DNA of 64,000 nt from Latrodectus hesperus (GCA_037975125.1 CM075857.1:39518436-39582435); one strand, 5' to 3'; shown: positions 31,086 through 43,446, counted from the stretch's first letter. The notes: generated from the letters alone by a model not told the origin. Made by a program: numbers and translations.

Positions 31086-34000
31086 TCACTCCCTTAGATG
31101 TTTTTTCTCACCTTCCGAAGATAATATAGTGTACATCTTAGACCGTAATCCTATAAATTCGAAGATAGGCTTCCCATTCAATTCATCCTTGAAGCAGCCA
31201 ATTTTCTTTTTGTTTTCAGTGCTGAAGAGAGGGTGATCTGGAGGGTAATCGGAGGTATCGTAAATGTTGATATTTTTCTTCATATCAACATATGCATCTT
31301 CTGATTTAATCTCGTAGGTAAGAGAGTCTGTATCCGTGAAAAGCAATGATGCATTACTTCCATATTGTCTCTTGATGATGTTGTAGTGGAATTCATACAT
31401 CAAAAGTTTACTTAACTCTAAGATAACAAACCCAATGTAGATTGGACGATTGAGAATCACTGTGTTTCTCAATCGTTCTATACCTACGAGATCATTATCA
31501 AAAATTTTAAATTGTTTGAAAGAGGGAGCGGCTACTAATTTTTTTGCTTTGTGTTCGGTGTTTACTAGCTGAACATCTATGTGCTTTCTAACATTCTCCA
31601 TTGTTTTTCCATATACGCTATTATTCATCAGTTTGAAAAAATCCTTTTCAAACGATGAGGACGCGTTTTTTCGTTGTTCCGTATTAAAGTCGATGTATGA
31701 TTTAAGCCAAGGTTTTTGATTGAATTTTAAAATTTTATGTACTTTAGTTAATTTTAAGCCTAATGATAAATAAAGTTTTAAATTACGATGATATATTATA
31801 TAATTACTTTTATTTCTTAAATTTGGAATTAATTTAGTAGTGGGTATGAATTTATTACCATTTAACAAGGAGGATGCGAAAGGAGATAGATCTTCAGCTG
31901 TAACTTTGATTTTTTCTGGTGCTAATGGGTAATCATTATGTAAATCATGCAGGGCTTGAGGATAATCTAAATCTACCTCCAGAATATATCCCTCTGAACT
32001 ATTATCTGATAAATTTAGAATATGATCCAAAAGTTGATCAGATGGTGAAATCCATTCGAATTTTCCAAAAGGTAGTGGTTGAGACATAGCCCAACCGTAC
32101 AAGTTATTTGCATCTAAATACATTATATATTTAGACACATCATCTTCGCGATAATTTTGCATGTACTTGTTGTTTGCTGCAGAATACCGATGTGTTATCA
32201 TAGAAACACCCCCACGAATTCCACGTTCTATAAACAAATGCATGTCTATATCCGTGAATAGTTCGAGTGTTTCTTTGGTCATTTTTAGCGATGCTTGCCA
32301 TGCTAAACCGGGAACAGTTACTAAATGTGCACAGTCTAGACCATAGTATTGCATGCAAAGTGACCGAAAATTTTGAAACACATCAGCCAACTGCAACACA
32401 TCAGATTTAACGTACAAGTCATGGTATTCACCTAAATTTTTAATGTTAAAATTTTCCCAAACGTTTTGAGCATGGTTATAATCATCAGAGGAAATACTTT
32501 CTTCTGTTAAAGAGCTATAAAATTCTTCTATAGGAGGAAGCATTTCCTCATTAAATTTGGAAAAATCAGACATATATTCATAGGGATATACTCCTTTCTT
32601 TAATAATAAATGAACGTCAGAATTATTGAAATTTTGATTTAAAATTTTGAATTGATGGGGTTTTAGATTAGAGACTAATTTTTCAAGGGAAGAATTCATG
32701 AATTGAAAACTATCTATGAAATTTAATGATACTTGTATTTTACCATATGTTTTACTTAAGCTAAATGAAATATACTTTTCTAAATTATGGGGGATTACAC
32801 TCAAGGTATGATCTTTGACTTTCCCCAAACCCTGCATAATTAAATGACCATCATAGTGTTTTAAATTATGGAATACTACTGGAATTTTTTTACTTAGTTT
32901 AAATTTTAAATTGCATGTGGTATGTAATGCTTGTCTATAATTAGGTGTTGAAAAATTCTGATGGTCATGGTCCCTAACGCGATCAGTTCCAAGTGGTTTG
33001 TTACAGATGTTACAATTAGTGGCGTTTCTAAATGAGTGTTCGTGTTCTGGTGTCATTTTTAAAGGGGCTATTGTAATTAATTTATTGGCCAACTCCTCTT
33101 TCTCACGTAATATATTTTCAATGAAACTGTCAACAGCATTGGGTCCTCTGTATACTGTGATAGGTTTTAATGTGTTCCCATCTGGTCCTATGATGATATA
33201 GGCATAACCACATGGTTTATGGTGAGCAATATTGTTTGTGTAAGATGTTGTGGTGTTGGGTGTGCATGTAGATATTTTTTCTATGATTGTTTCGAAATCT
33301 GCATAAATTATGTAGGGTACGGGATGTTGGAAATGATAATTAGAAAATTCTAAATTGTTATCTTCGTGATTTGGCATTTTAATGTTTTGAGGACTATGCT
33401 GTCGACAGTGAATAGCATGTTCCTTTAATGAATGTTCTTCAGCAAAACGATGGAGACACCTGTAGCAATAATATCGTACACCATTATGCACGGTACGATC
33501 ACTCATTAGCCTTGAAAAGTTCCTTATGAGGCAGTAGTGGGTGGTCTGTTCATTGGAAATGAGCAATAGATTGCAACAATCTTCATCTTCCCTGTCAGAA
33601 ATATACAGAGGGAAAACTTCCTCATCATATCCAAAGACATTGATACGAAGATTGTTCAATCTTTCGATGACTGGAATTTTGCCTACAGGAACAGGACATT
33701 CAACCCCTCCCAAATTAACATCGGTTTCAAAACTTGAATAATGACCGATACGTTCAGGATGATCCCTCCAATGAATATTGAATCGAAAAGCCAATATACA
33801 CCAGAGGAGACATTTGTGGTCATTATTCTGAATGTTTAAAACAGCCTTTTTGAGGGCTATATTCTTTGGGAGAGGTATGTAGCTACTTGCGGCTAATGGA
33901 TGATATTTTGCTGAATTTATGCTAAAGAACAAAATTTTCTCCAATACCCAACCAGACCCCCTCTCTGTAAACTCGTCTAAAGAGGAGAGAATTTTCGTTT

Positions 34001-36189
34001 CACCTTCTTCAATGTGCCTGTCTATTGTATCAGTTGTGAGTTCAATAGCACATTTGGAACGGAAGAAGGGAGAGGCAAATTCTAACTCTCCATCTTCAGA
34101 CATTCTGCTCATTAAAACTTTCACCACCCCGTACCATTTAATGGATGATAATTCTTCAAGTTCCTCCAACAACTTACTACGAATCTTGGGTCTCATCTCT
34201 TCGAAGAATGAAATAAAATCAGATTCGTTTTCTTCGAGAGGTTCGAACGTGAAGATGGCAAAAGTGTTGAGAGCTCTTTGCTGAACTCGAAGACGTTTAG
34301 GGTGGATAGGTACGGCCGTGGACTTACGTTTTACGTGATGTGTTGTGCGAACATGTGCAGTTAATTGTAACCTTGAATTAAATTTTAATTCACAGTGATT
34401 ACATTCATGCATTTTATTGCGCTGGTGAGTTAACACATGTCTTTTTAAATCATTGTTGCGTGTAAACTTTTTCTCACATATGTCGCATGTAAAATTTTTA
34501 ATATCACTGTGAATCTTCAAGTGTTGATTTAAATTACGTTTCAAGGTAAAACTTTTTCCACACAGATCGCAAACCTAAAAACCGAAATAACTCGTTTTAG
34601 AATTTTAATTTCTCTTTTATTATTTTATGATCATTTAACATTTTAATAGATTTTATTATTATAATTTTTTAGAGTATATAACTAACTAATTATATTTTAC
34701 AAACAATTGTGTTTTGATTTACGAAATATAAATTCAAGTTAAATTTTTTTTCAAACTTTAGTAAACTTTGAATCAATACTAATGTTAGATAATTTTAATT
34801 GTAGAGGGAATTCTATTACTGTATGTATAAACTTTAAAACTTATCAAAAAAGGGAACTTGGTATAAATTTTATATATAACACTGATTACAAAATAATATC
34901 ATGAAACATGCAAGTACTCACATGAGCAGATGAGTTTGAAATTGATGATTCAGCCTTTGATTGTTTGATAGTTGACGATACGCCACTAGACGATGTAGTA
35001 GGTTCGACATCCCAAACAGGGTTTGAGTCATTCCATTCATCTTGTAATTCTGTGGCGTTGAGAATTTCTCTCAATTCCTCATGAGGAATGCCAAAGTTAA
35101 TAAACTACGGAAAATAAAAATGTTAGTATAATGATCTAATCAAATTAAAAAGAGTTGTTTTCCGGTCAAATACATTCACTTTAAAACAAAGGTATGCGAT
35201 ATTACACTGAAATCGGGAGATAAATATATCACGTGACTCTAGCTTTGCGATAACTCTAATCAATGTGACTCGTTATACATGCGTCATCACGTTATTGGTG
35301 TGTAACAATTCTTATCATAAAATGCAATAGCTATCTTATCATTTAAGTAAGCCGATGAATGTACTATATAATTAAATTCTATTAGAATTTATACTTTTTT
35401 TATTTAAAAAGGTAAGTTATAATAATATTTTTTTAAAGAGGTAAGTTATACAAACTTGTTACTGTAAATAATTATTTTAATTTCAACAAAAATAAACTAA
35501 ATGTCAGCCTAAACTGAAATATTGTATTCACCAAAGCTTTCTAACATTTATTTTAAATTATTCCATTATATTGAACTAATCATTAAATAACATAAGATCT
35601 TTTTATAAGTCAAAACATTTAAAATATATCTATGTTAAAACATACTATGTAAAATAAATTAAAAACACTTTATAAAAATGGTTTAATTGAAACCGTTAAA
35701 CATTTATATTTACAGACTATGTAAAATAATTTAATAACACGTTAAACTAGTAAACCATTAAAACAATTAAACATTTATATTTACAGACTATATAAAATAA
35801 GTTAATATTCAACAGCGTTAAACATGTAAATTGAAATTAAAACATTTAAACATCTTATATTTACATACTCTATTAAATAAATTAATATGAAATAGTCTTA
35901 AACACGTAGATTGAAATTAAAACAGTTAAAATTTTATATTTACGCTTGATATGAAAAAAATTAAAAACACTATTTTAAAATAAGTAGATTGCAAAAAATA
36001 GATAATTTATATACACAGTTAAAATATCTTTACACTATACAAATTATATTAAAAACTTTGATTAGAATAGAGAAACACTAAACATAAATAACAATAAATG
36101 TAATCATTTAAATATTAATTCAGGCTAAGAAAAAATTTACTTACTTGAGAAGATTCCATAGCTGAATTCTGATTCTGAGAAGATTCCAT
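31086..36189 (-). CDS. Zinc-finger-tagged family B DNA polymerase (Polinton polB), left copy
   Basis: Three exons: 36189-36145, 35104-34922 and 34574-31086, all GT-AG, phase 0 at both joins; about 1,238 residues to the stop. The N-terminus is short and Ser/Gln-rich. Exon 3 starts with three C2H2 fingers (CDLCGKSF...H...H, CDICEKKF, CNHCELKF). The polymerase part has exonuclease motifs YADFET and NLKHYDGHLI, a HDHxxFxTPNYRQALH...CNL zinc/HNH-like motif typical of Polinton polymerases, and polymerase motifs A (YLDANNLYGWAM), B (NNSVYGKTMENV) and C (LFTDTDSL). Exonuclease and polymerase acidic residues are present. Replication would be protein-primed in the known family. Transcription is outward from the element centre under a heat-shock-like promoter. 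The expected last ~75 residues continue in another frame after the stop. Confidence 0.88.
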
Positions 36190-36298
36190 AACTAAATTCT
36201 AATTCTAAGATTCCATAGTCGATTGAAGACGTACTGAACTAAAAGCGTACTTTCACTTAAGCAGATGAGAGTAAGTATGAAATGTTGATAAAGTTTCA

Positions 36299-36421
36299 CC
36301 CCTTTTTATATCCAGCGAAGAATGTTCCAGAACTGATAACATACCATCATCCAATCACTCTCCTTCTATTGGCTTCTATCAAATGTCTTTCGGAAACTGA
36401 CAGAACATTCTAGAATGTTCT
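36299..36421 (-). promoter_or_regulatory. Heat-shock-like promoter of left polB
   Basis: On the minus strand: a four-unit element GAAnnTTCnnGAAnnTTC (36402-36421), a three-unit element at 36320-36332, and the TATA box TATAAAAAGGGG (36310-36299). The ATG is 110 bp downstream at 36189. This matches the classical heat-shock factor consensus of alternating nGAAn units placed close to a TATA box. Confidence 0.75.
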
Positions 36422-36764
36422 AAAATCCCTTCTTTAATATAACATTTAAATTCGACATAGTTGAGGCTTTGGGAGATACAGTGAAAATTAATCAAATGTG
36501 ATTAACGCTTTCAACCCCTTGCTCTTATCAGAACCTCGTTATCATTATCTATGAAATGCGCATAACGAGTGAAATCTGTTCTTTGGAAATATGATATCAG
36601 TTATTTACATAGAAGCTGATCGAAGCTGATAGAACATGGTAGAATGTTTTAACCCCTCACTCTTATCAATAATTAATCATAGGGGGGCCGTTATCTACTA
36701 AAAGATTGCGTCTTCTGAATCATGACGTGTCTCATGTGAAATACGCTTACTTCCAGAAACTGAT
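36422..36764. other. Unique 343-bp spacer at the centre of the palindrome
   Basis: Not part of either arm. It includes one degenerate heat-shock-like word (GAACATGGTAGAATGTTT, about 36633-36650) and two related AACCCCTnnCTCTTATCA words (around 36514 and 36650). It separates the two divergent promoters. Confidence 0.7.
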
Positions 36765-36887
36765 AGAACATTCTAGAATGTTCTGTCAGTTTCCGAAAGA
36801 CATTTGATAGAAGCCAATAGAAGGAGAGTGATTGGATGATGGTATGTTATCAGTTCTGGAACATTCTTCGCTGGATATAAAAAGGGG
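36765..36887 (+). promoter_or_regulatory. Heat-shock-like promoter of right polB
   Basis: Mirror of the left promoter: a four-unit GAA/TTC element at 36765-36784, a three-unit TTCnnGAAnnTTC at 36854-36866, and TATAAAAAGGGG at 36876-36887. The ATG follows at 36997, after a CAGT-type initiator-like stretch. Confidence 0.75.
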
Positions 36888-36996
36888 TGAAACTTTATCA
36901 ACATTTCATACTTACTCTCATCTGCTTAAGTGAAAGTACGCTTTTAGTTCAGTACGTCTTCAATCGACTATAGAATCTTAGAATTAGAACTTAGTT

Positions 36997-39900
36997 ATGG
37001 AATCTTCTCAGAATCAGAATTCAGCTATGGAATCTTCTCAAGTAAGTAAATTTTTTCTTAGCCTGAATTAATATTTAAATGATTACATTTATTGTTATTT
37101 ATGTTTAGTGTTTCTCTATTCTAATCAAAGTTTTTAATATAATTTGTATAGTGTAAAGATATTTTAACTGTGTATATAAATTATCTATTTTTTGCAATCT
37201 ACTTATTTTAAAATAGTGTTTTTAATTTTTTTCATATCAAGCGTAAATATAAAATTTTAACTGTTTTAATTTCAATCTACGTGTTTATGACTATTTCATA
37301 TTAATTTATTTAATAGAGTATGTAAATATAGATGTTTAAATGTTTTAATTTCAATTTACATGTTTAACGCTGTTGAATATTAACTTATTTTATATAGTCT
37401 GTAAATATAAATGTTTAATTGTTTTAATGGTTTACTAGTTTAACGTGTTATTAAATTATTTTACATAGTCTGTAAATATAAATGTTTAACGGTTTCAATT
37501 AAACCATTTTTATAAAGTGTTTTTAATTTATTTTACATAGTATGTTTTAACATAGATATATTTTAAATGTTTTGACTTATAAAAAGATCTTATGTTATTT
37601 AATGATTAGTTCAATATAATGGAATAATTTAAAATAAATGTTAGAAAGCTTTGGTGAATACAATATTTCAGTTTAGGCTGACATTTAGTTTATTTTTGTT
37701 GAAATTAAAATAATTATTTACAGTAACAAGTTTGTATAACTTACCTCTTTAAAAAAATATTATTATAACTTACCTTTTTAAATAAAAAAAGTATAAATTC
37801 TAATAGAATTTAATTATATAGTACATTCATCGGCTTACTTAAATGATAAGATAGCTATTGCATTTTATGATAAGAATTGTTACACACCAATAACGTGATG
37901 ACGCATGTATAACGAGTCACATTGATTAGAGTTATCGCAAAGCTAGAGTCACGTGATATATTTATCTCCCGATTTCAGTGTAATATCGCATACCTTTGTT
38001 TTAAAGTGAATGTATTTGACCGGAAAACAACTCTTTTAATTTGATTAGATCATTATACTAACATTTTTATTTTCCGTAGTTTATTAACTTTGGCATTCCT
38101 CATGAGGAATTGAGAGAAATTCTCAACGCCACAGAATTACAAGATGAATGGAATGACTCAAACCCTGTTTGGGATGTCGAACCTACTACATCGTCTAGTG
38201 GCGTATCGTCAACTATCAAACAATCAAAGGCTGAATCATCAATTTCAAACTCATCTGCTCATGTGAGTACTTGCATGTTTCATGATATTATTTTGTAATC
38301 AGTGTTATATATAAAATTTATACCAAGTTCCCTTTTTTGATAAGTTTTAAAGTTTATACATACAGTAATAGAATTCCCTCTACAATTAAAATTATCTAAC
38401 ATTAGTATTGATTCAAAGTTTACTAAAGTTTGAAAAAAAATTTAACTTGAATTTATATTTCGTAAATCAAAACACAATTGTTTGTAAAATATAATTAGTT
38501 AGTTATATACTCTACAAAATTATAATAATAAAATCTATTAAAATGTTAAATGATCATAAAATAATAAAAGAGAAATTAAAATTCTAAAACGAGTTATTTC
38601 GGTTTTTAGGTTTGCGATCTGTGTGGAAAAAGTTTTACCTTGAAACGTAATTTAAATCAACACTTGAAGATTCACAGTGATATTAAAAATTTTACATGCG
38701 ACATATGTGAGAAAAAGTTTACACGCAACAATGATTTAAAAAGACATGTGTTAACTCACCAGCGCAATAAAATGCATGAATGTAATCACTGTGAATTAAA
38801 ATTTAATTCAAGGTTACAATTAACTGCACATGTTCGCACAACACATCACGTAAAACGTAAGTCCACGGCCGTACCTATCCACCCTAAACGTCTTCGAGTT
38901 CAGCAAAGAGCTCTCAACACTTTTGCCATCTTCACGTTCGAACCTCTCGAAGAAAACGAATCTGATTTTATTTCATTCTTCGAAGAGATGAGACCCAAGA
39001 TTCGTAGTAAGTTGTTGGAGGAACTTGAAGAATTATCATCCATTAAATGGTACGGGGTGGTGAAAGTTTTAATGAGCAGAATGTCTGAAGATGGAGAGTT
39101 AGAATTTGCCTCTCCCTTCTTCCGTTCCAAATGTGCTATTGAACTCACAACTGATACAATAGACAGGCACATTGAAGAAGGTGAAACGAAAATTCTCTCC
39201 TCTTTAGACGAGTTTACAGAGAGGGGGTCTGGTTGGGTATTGGAGAAAATTTTGTTCTTTAGCATAAATTCAGCAAAATATCATCCATTAGCCGCAAGTA
39301 GCTACATACCTCTCCCAAAGAATATAGCCCTCAAAAAGGCTGTTTTAAACATTCAGAATAATGACCACAAATGTCTCCTCTGGTGTATATTGGCTTTTCG
39401 ATTCAATATTCATTGGAGGGATCATCCTGAACGTATCGGTCATTATTCAAGTTTTGAAACCGATGTTAATTTGGGAGGGGTTGAATGTCCTGTTCCTGTA
39501 GGCAAAATTCCAGTCATCGAAAGATTGAACAATCTTCGTATCAATGTCTTTGGATATGATGAGGAAGTTTTCCCTCTGTATATTTCTGACAGGGAAGATG
39601 AAGATTGTTGCAATCTATTGCTCATTTCCAATGAACAGACCACCCACTACTGCCTCATAAGGAACTTTTCAAGGCTAATGAGTGATCGTACCGTGCATAA
39701 TGGTGTACGATATTATTGCTACAGGTGTCTCCATCGTTTTGCTGAAGAACATTCATTAAAGGAACATGCTATTCACTGTCGACAGCATAGTCCTCAAAAC
39801 ATTAAAATGCCAAATCACGAAGATAACAATTTAGAATTTTCTAATTATCATTTCCAACATCCCGTACCCTACATAATTTATGCAGATTTCGAAACAATCA

Positions 39901-42107
39901 TAGAAAAAATATCTACATGCACACCCAACACCACAACATCTTACACAAACAATATTGCTCACCATAAACCATGTGGTTATGCCTATATCATCATAGGACC
40001 AGATGGGAACACATTAAAACCTATCACAGTATACAGAGGACCCAATGCTGTTGACAGTTTCATTGAAAATATATTACGTGAGAAAGAGGAGTTGGCCAAT
40101 AAATTAATTACAATAGCCCCTTTAAAAATGACACCAGAACACGAACACTCATTTAGAAACGCCACTAATTGTAACATCTGTAACAAACCACTTGGAACTG
40201 ATCGCGTTAGGGACCATGACCATCAGAATTTTTCAACACCTAATTATAGACAAGCATTACATACCACATGCAATTTAAAATTTAAACTAAGTAAAAAATT
40301 CCAGTAGTATTCCATAATTTAAAACACCATGATGGTCATTTTGTCTGCTGGTCGCGGAAAGTCTTGATCGACCTTGGAGGTAATCCTCCATAACTTAGAA
40401 AAGTACTATTTCATTAGCTAAGTAAAACATATGGTAAAATACAAGTATCATTGACAATTTCATAGATAGTTTTCAATTCATGAATTTTTCCTTGAAAAAT
40501 TAGTCTCTAATCTAAAACCTCATCAATTCAAAATAACCAGCTTTCAATGATCCTGAGTTCGTTGAAGTATAGGAGTATCTGCCGTTCATATGTCCATCCC
40601 TCCAATTAATGAAAGATGCCATTCTCCATGAAGTAATTTGATCTCTTTCAGAATATACATGTTCGGATGATTATAACCTGCTCAAAACGTCTAGAAAATT
40701 TAACATATTAACAACTGATAGTATACCAGACGGCATGATTTAATCTGCATCAGACGTTCAGTAAGCAAATAGATGGTTTAGGTGTACACGCGCGTCAGCT
40801 GATGCAGGCAGATGTGTAAATTATGGACTAGAGCTTTTGCATGTTTGATAGTATGTCTGATTCCCGGTTTAGCGATGTAAGCATCGCGTAAAACGTAATC
40901 AAAGCAAAGCGACTCGAATATTCGACGGATATGACATGCACTTGTGTTATAGAACGGGAATTCACGTGAAGATCGGTGTTTCGATGATGAAAACATGCAG
41001 TATGCATTCATCAAAGCAACATAAATACAATGAATTTACGATGATAAAGCTCAAATATATAATGCATTAGACGGCAAACATGTTCTACGCTGCATTATCA
41101 ACCACGTAACGTTTTCAGACCTGAATGATTTCACCATCGTGACCGACTTTGGATCATATTCTCGAAAGTTACAATCGAGAAGACTTAACCAGGACATATT
41201 CTGGGGATTTTGTATTTATCCTCGCCCTGCAAGCTGACTTTACATAATTTTTGATGATACCACATTACACTCAGAAAAAATCAAAGTTTAAGCAGCTGAA
41301 GATCTATCTCCTTTCGCATCCTCCTTGTTAAATGGTAATAAATTCATACCCACTACTAAATTAATTCCAAATTTAAGAAATAAAAGTAATTATATAATAT
41401 ATCATCGTAATTTAAAACTTTATTTATCATTAGGCTTAAAATTAACTAAAGTACATAAAATTTTAAAATTCAATCAAAAACCTTGGCTTAAATCATACAT
41501 CGACTTTAATACGGAACAACGAAAAAACGCGTCCTCATCGTTTGAAAAGGATTTTTTCAAACTGATGAATAATAGCGTATATGGAAAAACAATGGAGAAT
41601 GTTAGAAAGCACATAGATGTTCAGCTAGTAAACACCGAACACAAAGCAAAAAAATTAGTAGCCGCTCCCTCTTTCAAACAATTTAAAATTTTTGATAATG
41701 ATCTCGTAGGTATAGAACGATTGAGAAACACAGTGATTCTCAATCGTCCAATCTACATTGGGTTTGTTATCTTAGAGTTAAGTAAACTTTTGATGTATGA
41801 ATTCCACTACAACATCATCAAGAGACAATATGGAAGTAATGCATCATTGCTTTTCACGGATACAGACTCTCTTACCTACGAGATTAAATCAGAAGATGCA
41901 TATGTTGATATGAAGAAAAATATCAACATTTACGATACCTCCGATTACCCTCCAGATCACCCTCTCTTCAGCACTGAAAACAAAAAGAAAATTGGCTGCT
42001 TCAAGGATGAATTGAATGGGAAGCCTATCTTCGAATTTATAGGATTACGGTCTAAGATGTACACTATATTATCTTCGGAAGGTGAGAAAAAACATCTAAG
42101 GGAGTGA
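36997..42107 (+). pseudogene. Zinc-finger-tagged family B DNA polymerase, right copy, disrupted
   Basis: Same gene as the left copy, in mirror orientation. Exon 1 is 36997-37041 (ATG to GTAAGT), exon 2 is 38080-38262, and exon 3 starts at 38610. Exon 3 is open to 40307, covering the three zinc fingers, the exonuclease DFET motif and the HDH...CN motif. There one A is missing from a run of A near 40290 and the frame is lost. From there to about 41310 the sequence is scrambled and full of stops, removing motif A. From 41325 to 42107 the frame is open again and retains motif B (NNSVYGKTMENV) and motif C (FTDTDSL), identical to the left copy. It cannot encode a whole polymerase. Confidence 0.88.
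40285..41310 (+). other. Localised highly diverged patch in right arm
   Basis: About 1 kb whose left-arm partner (31883-32884) is a clean open frame. Here substitutions and small indels occur every few bases, with no codon periodicity and many stops. The flanks on both sides return to near identity within a few bases. The patch also has more CG dinucleotides than its partner. Confidence 0.85.
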
Positions 42108-42340
42108 ACAGAAATGTTGTTAGAAAACAACTCAAACATCATAATTACAAACGATGTCTATTTCAAAGAGAAATAAAAAGAATGGAACAAAAACGAATAC
42201 AAAGCACAAACCATCAACTTTACACAACATCTATCAACAAAATCTCCCTCTCTCCTTTTGATGATAAAAGGTATCTCTTAGACGACGGTATATCCTCTTA
42301 CTCTTATGGTCATCATAAGATCCCAAACAACATTCCATAA
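42107..42340 (+). pseudogene. Out-of-frame C-terminal end of right polB
   Basis: Same sequence and same frame break as at 30853-31085 (VVRKQLKHHNYKRCLF, FDDKRYLLDDG). The shared lesion means it predates the arm duplication, or the arms have been homogenised since. Confidence 0.75.
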
Positions 42341-43032
42341 TTCCTTGAAGATGATGCCGAATCCAATACCATAATTCCTTGTATATATTCATAAATCATT
42401 AGTTGTACATATTCATTTAAAAAAGCTTGGAAAATAGGCCTACTGGGGAATCTCGCCAAGCATAAAATAAAAGGAGATAACGCGCCAAATATGCTGTACG
42501 CCTTGCGTGGTGTGGAAATCAGCATTATTTTAACTAATATAAAAACTTTACAGATGTGACCATAAAGGTAAGTAAATAGAATTCAGTCATTTATTCTAAG
42601 TTCAAATCATTTACAAAATGTCTAGAATTTTATTTTAAAATAATGATCAACTTCAAAACAATTAACATTTGTTTTAAATTTCATTAATATTTTTAAATAA
42701 TAAATTCTGTCAGTAGTATTCGAAAAATAATTAGTCTTTTTATCGTAAAAATAAATTCTATCTCTTTTCCAATAAAATTTAATTGATATTCTAAAATTCT
42801 CAACATTGTAATTAATATTCTAAAATTCTCTACATTGTAATTAAGTTCAGGATTCATTTCCTTTTAAATTGAAAAATAATTCATATCGTAAAAAAATAAA
42901 TTCCTAATATTATACACTTTAAAATACATTATAATCCTTAAACATAAAAATTCTATTTAAAATCACTACAAAAAATTCTAAGTCCAAATCATCCACTATG
43001 ATAATAAACCATAAAAACCATTCCCTTTACGA

Positions 43033-43102
43033 AGTCCGAGTAGCTCAGTGGTTAAGATAACGGACTACCACGGCTGAGGTTTGAGGTTCTGTCCCCACGG
43101 CT
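43033..43102 (+). ncRNA. tRNA-like segment in right arm
   Basis: Mirror copy of 30091-30159, with the same A-box-like TAGCTCAGTGGTTAAG and degenerate B box. Confidence 0.4.
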
Positions 43103-43149
43103 GGAAATGTTCATTTTTAAAAATAAAAATATACAGTTCAAAATTAATC

Positions 43150-43381
43150 CCACAGAGGGCAGCATTAGTATAAAAAGTTTGAAAATTCCTCCATAGATGG
43201 CACCACAATTCAATGACATCACTCTTAGCATTAATATAAAAAGTTTCAAAATTTCTCCATAGATGGCAGCACTATTCAATGACGTCACATACTCTGCTTA
43301 GTGATAAGACCCTCGTGTAAGATCACAAACATATGACGTCACTCTAAACCCTCGTATAAGACTACAAACCTATGACGTCAC
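43150..43381 (-). repeat. Subterminal TGACGTCAT block, right arm
   Basis: Mirror copy of 29812-30040, with the same spaced TGACGTCA words near the right terminus. Confidence 0.75.
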
Positions 43382-43446
43382 CGCTACTGCTGATAAGAGA
43401 CTGCTGCGTGCTGCGCGTGTCGGTGAACTCTCCTTTTCTCACTACT

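Larger units (their letters stand above)
29746..36421. repeat. Left 6.7-kb inverted arm
   Basis: Reverse complement of 36765-43446, nearly identical outside the 31883-32884 segment (whose partner is scrambled). The inner end is the palindromic heat-shock-element word at 36402-36421. Confidence 0.92.
29746..43446. mobile_element. Palindromic Polinton/Maverick-derived element with two polB genes
   Basis: A 13,701-bp insertion made of a left arm (29746-36421), a 343-bp spacer and an inverted right arm (36765-43446). Termini are AGTAGTGAGAAAAGG and its mirror, matching the 5'-AG...CT-3' and 6-bp duplication rule of Polintons. Each arm encodes a protein-primed-type family B DNA polymerase, transcribed outward from the centre. 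Integrase, packaging ATPase, cysteine protease and capsid genes of full Polintons are absent, and the element is shorter than the usual 15-20 kb. The arms act as one giant terminal inverted repeat. Polintons are related to viruses of the Preplasmiviricota; this is an integrated, incomplete copy. Confidence 0.88.
36765..43446. repeat. Right 6.7-kb inverted arm
   Basis: Mirror of the left arm, 6,682 bp against 6,676 bp. Base changes are rare except in the patch at about 40285-41310, which is full of substitutions and small indels. Confidence 0.92.

Noticed and set aside
33919..34284. 121-residue open frame opposite the polymerase gene (and its mirror at 38900-39265)
   Set aside because: Antisense shadow of the polB exon, present identically in both arms only because the arms are copies.
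29746..43446. The palindrome as a simple sequencing hairpin artefact
   Set aside because: Both outer flanks are unique and carry the same 6-bp duplication, the centre has 343 bp of unique sequence, and the termini match Polinton rules. An artefact would continue the symmetry into the flanks. The inner 1-kb patch may still be an error.
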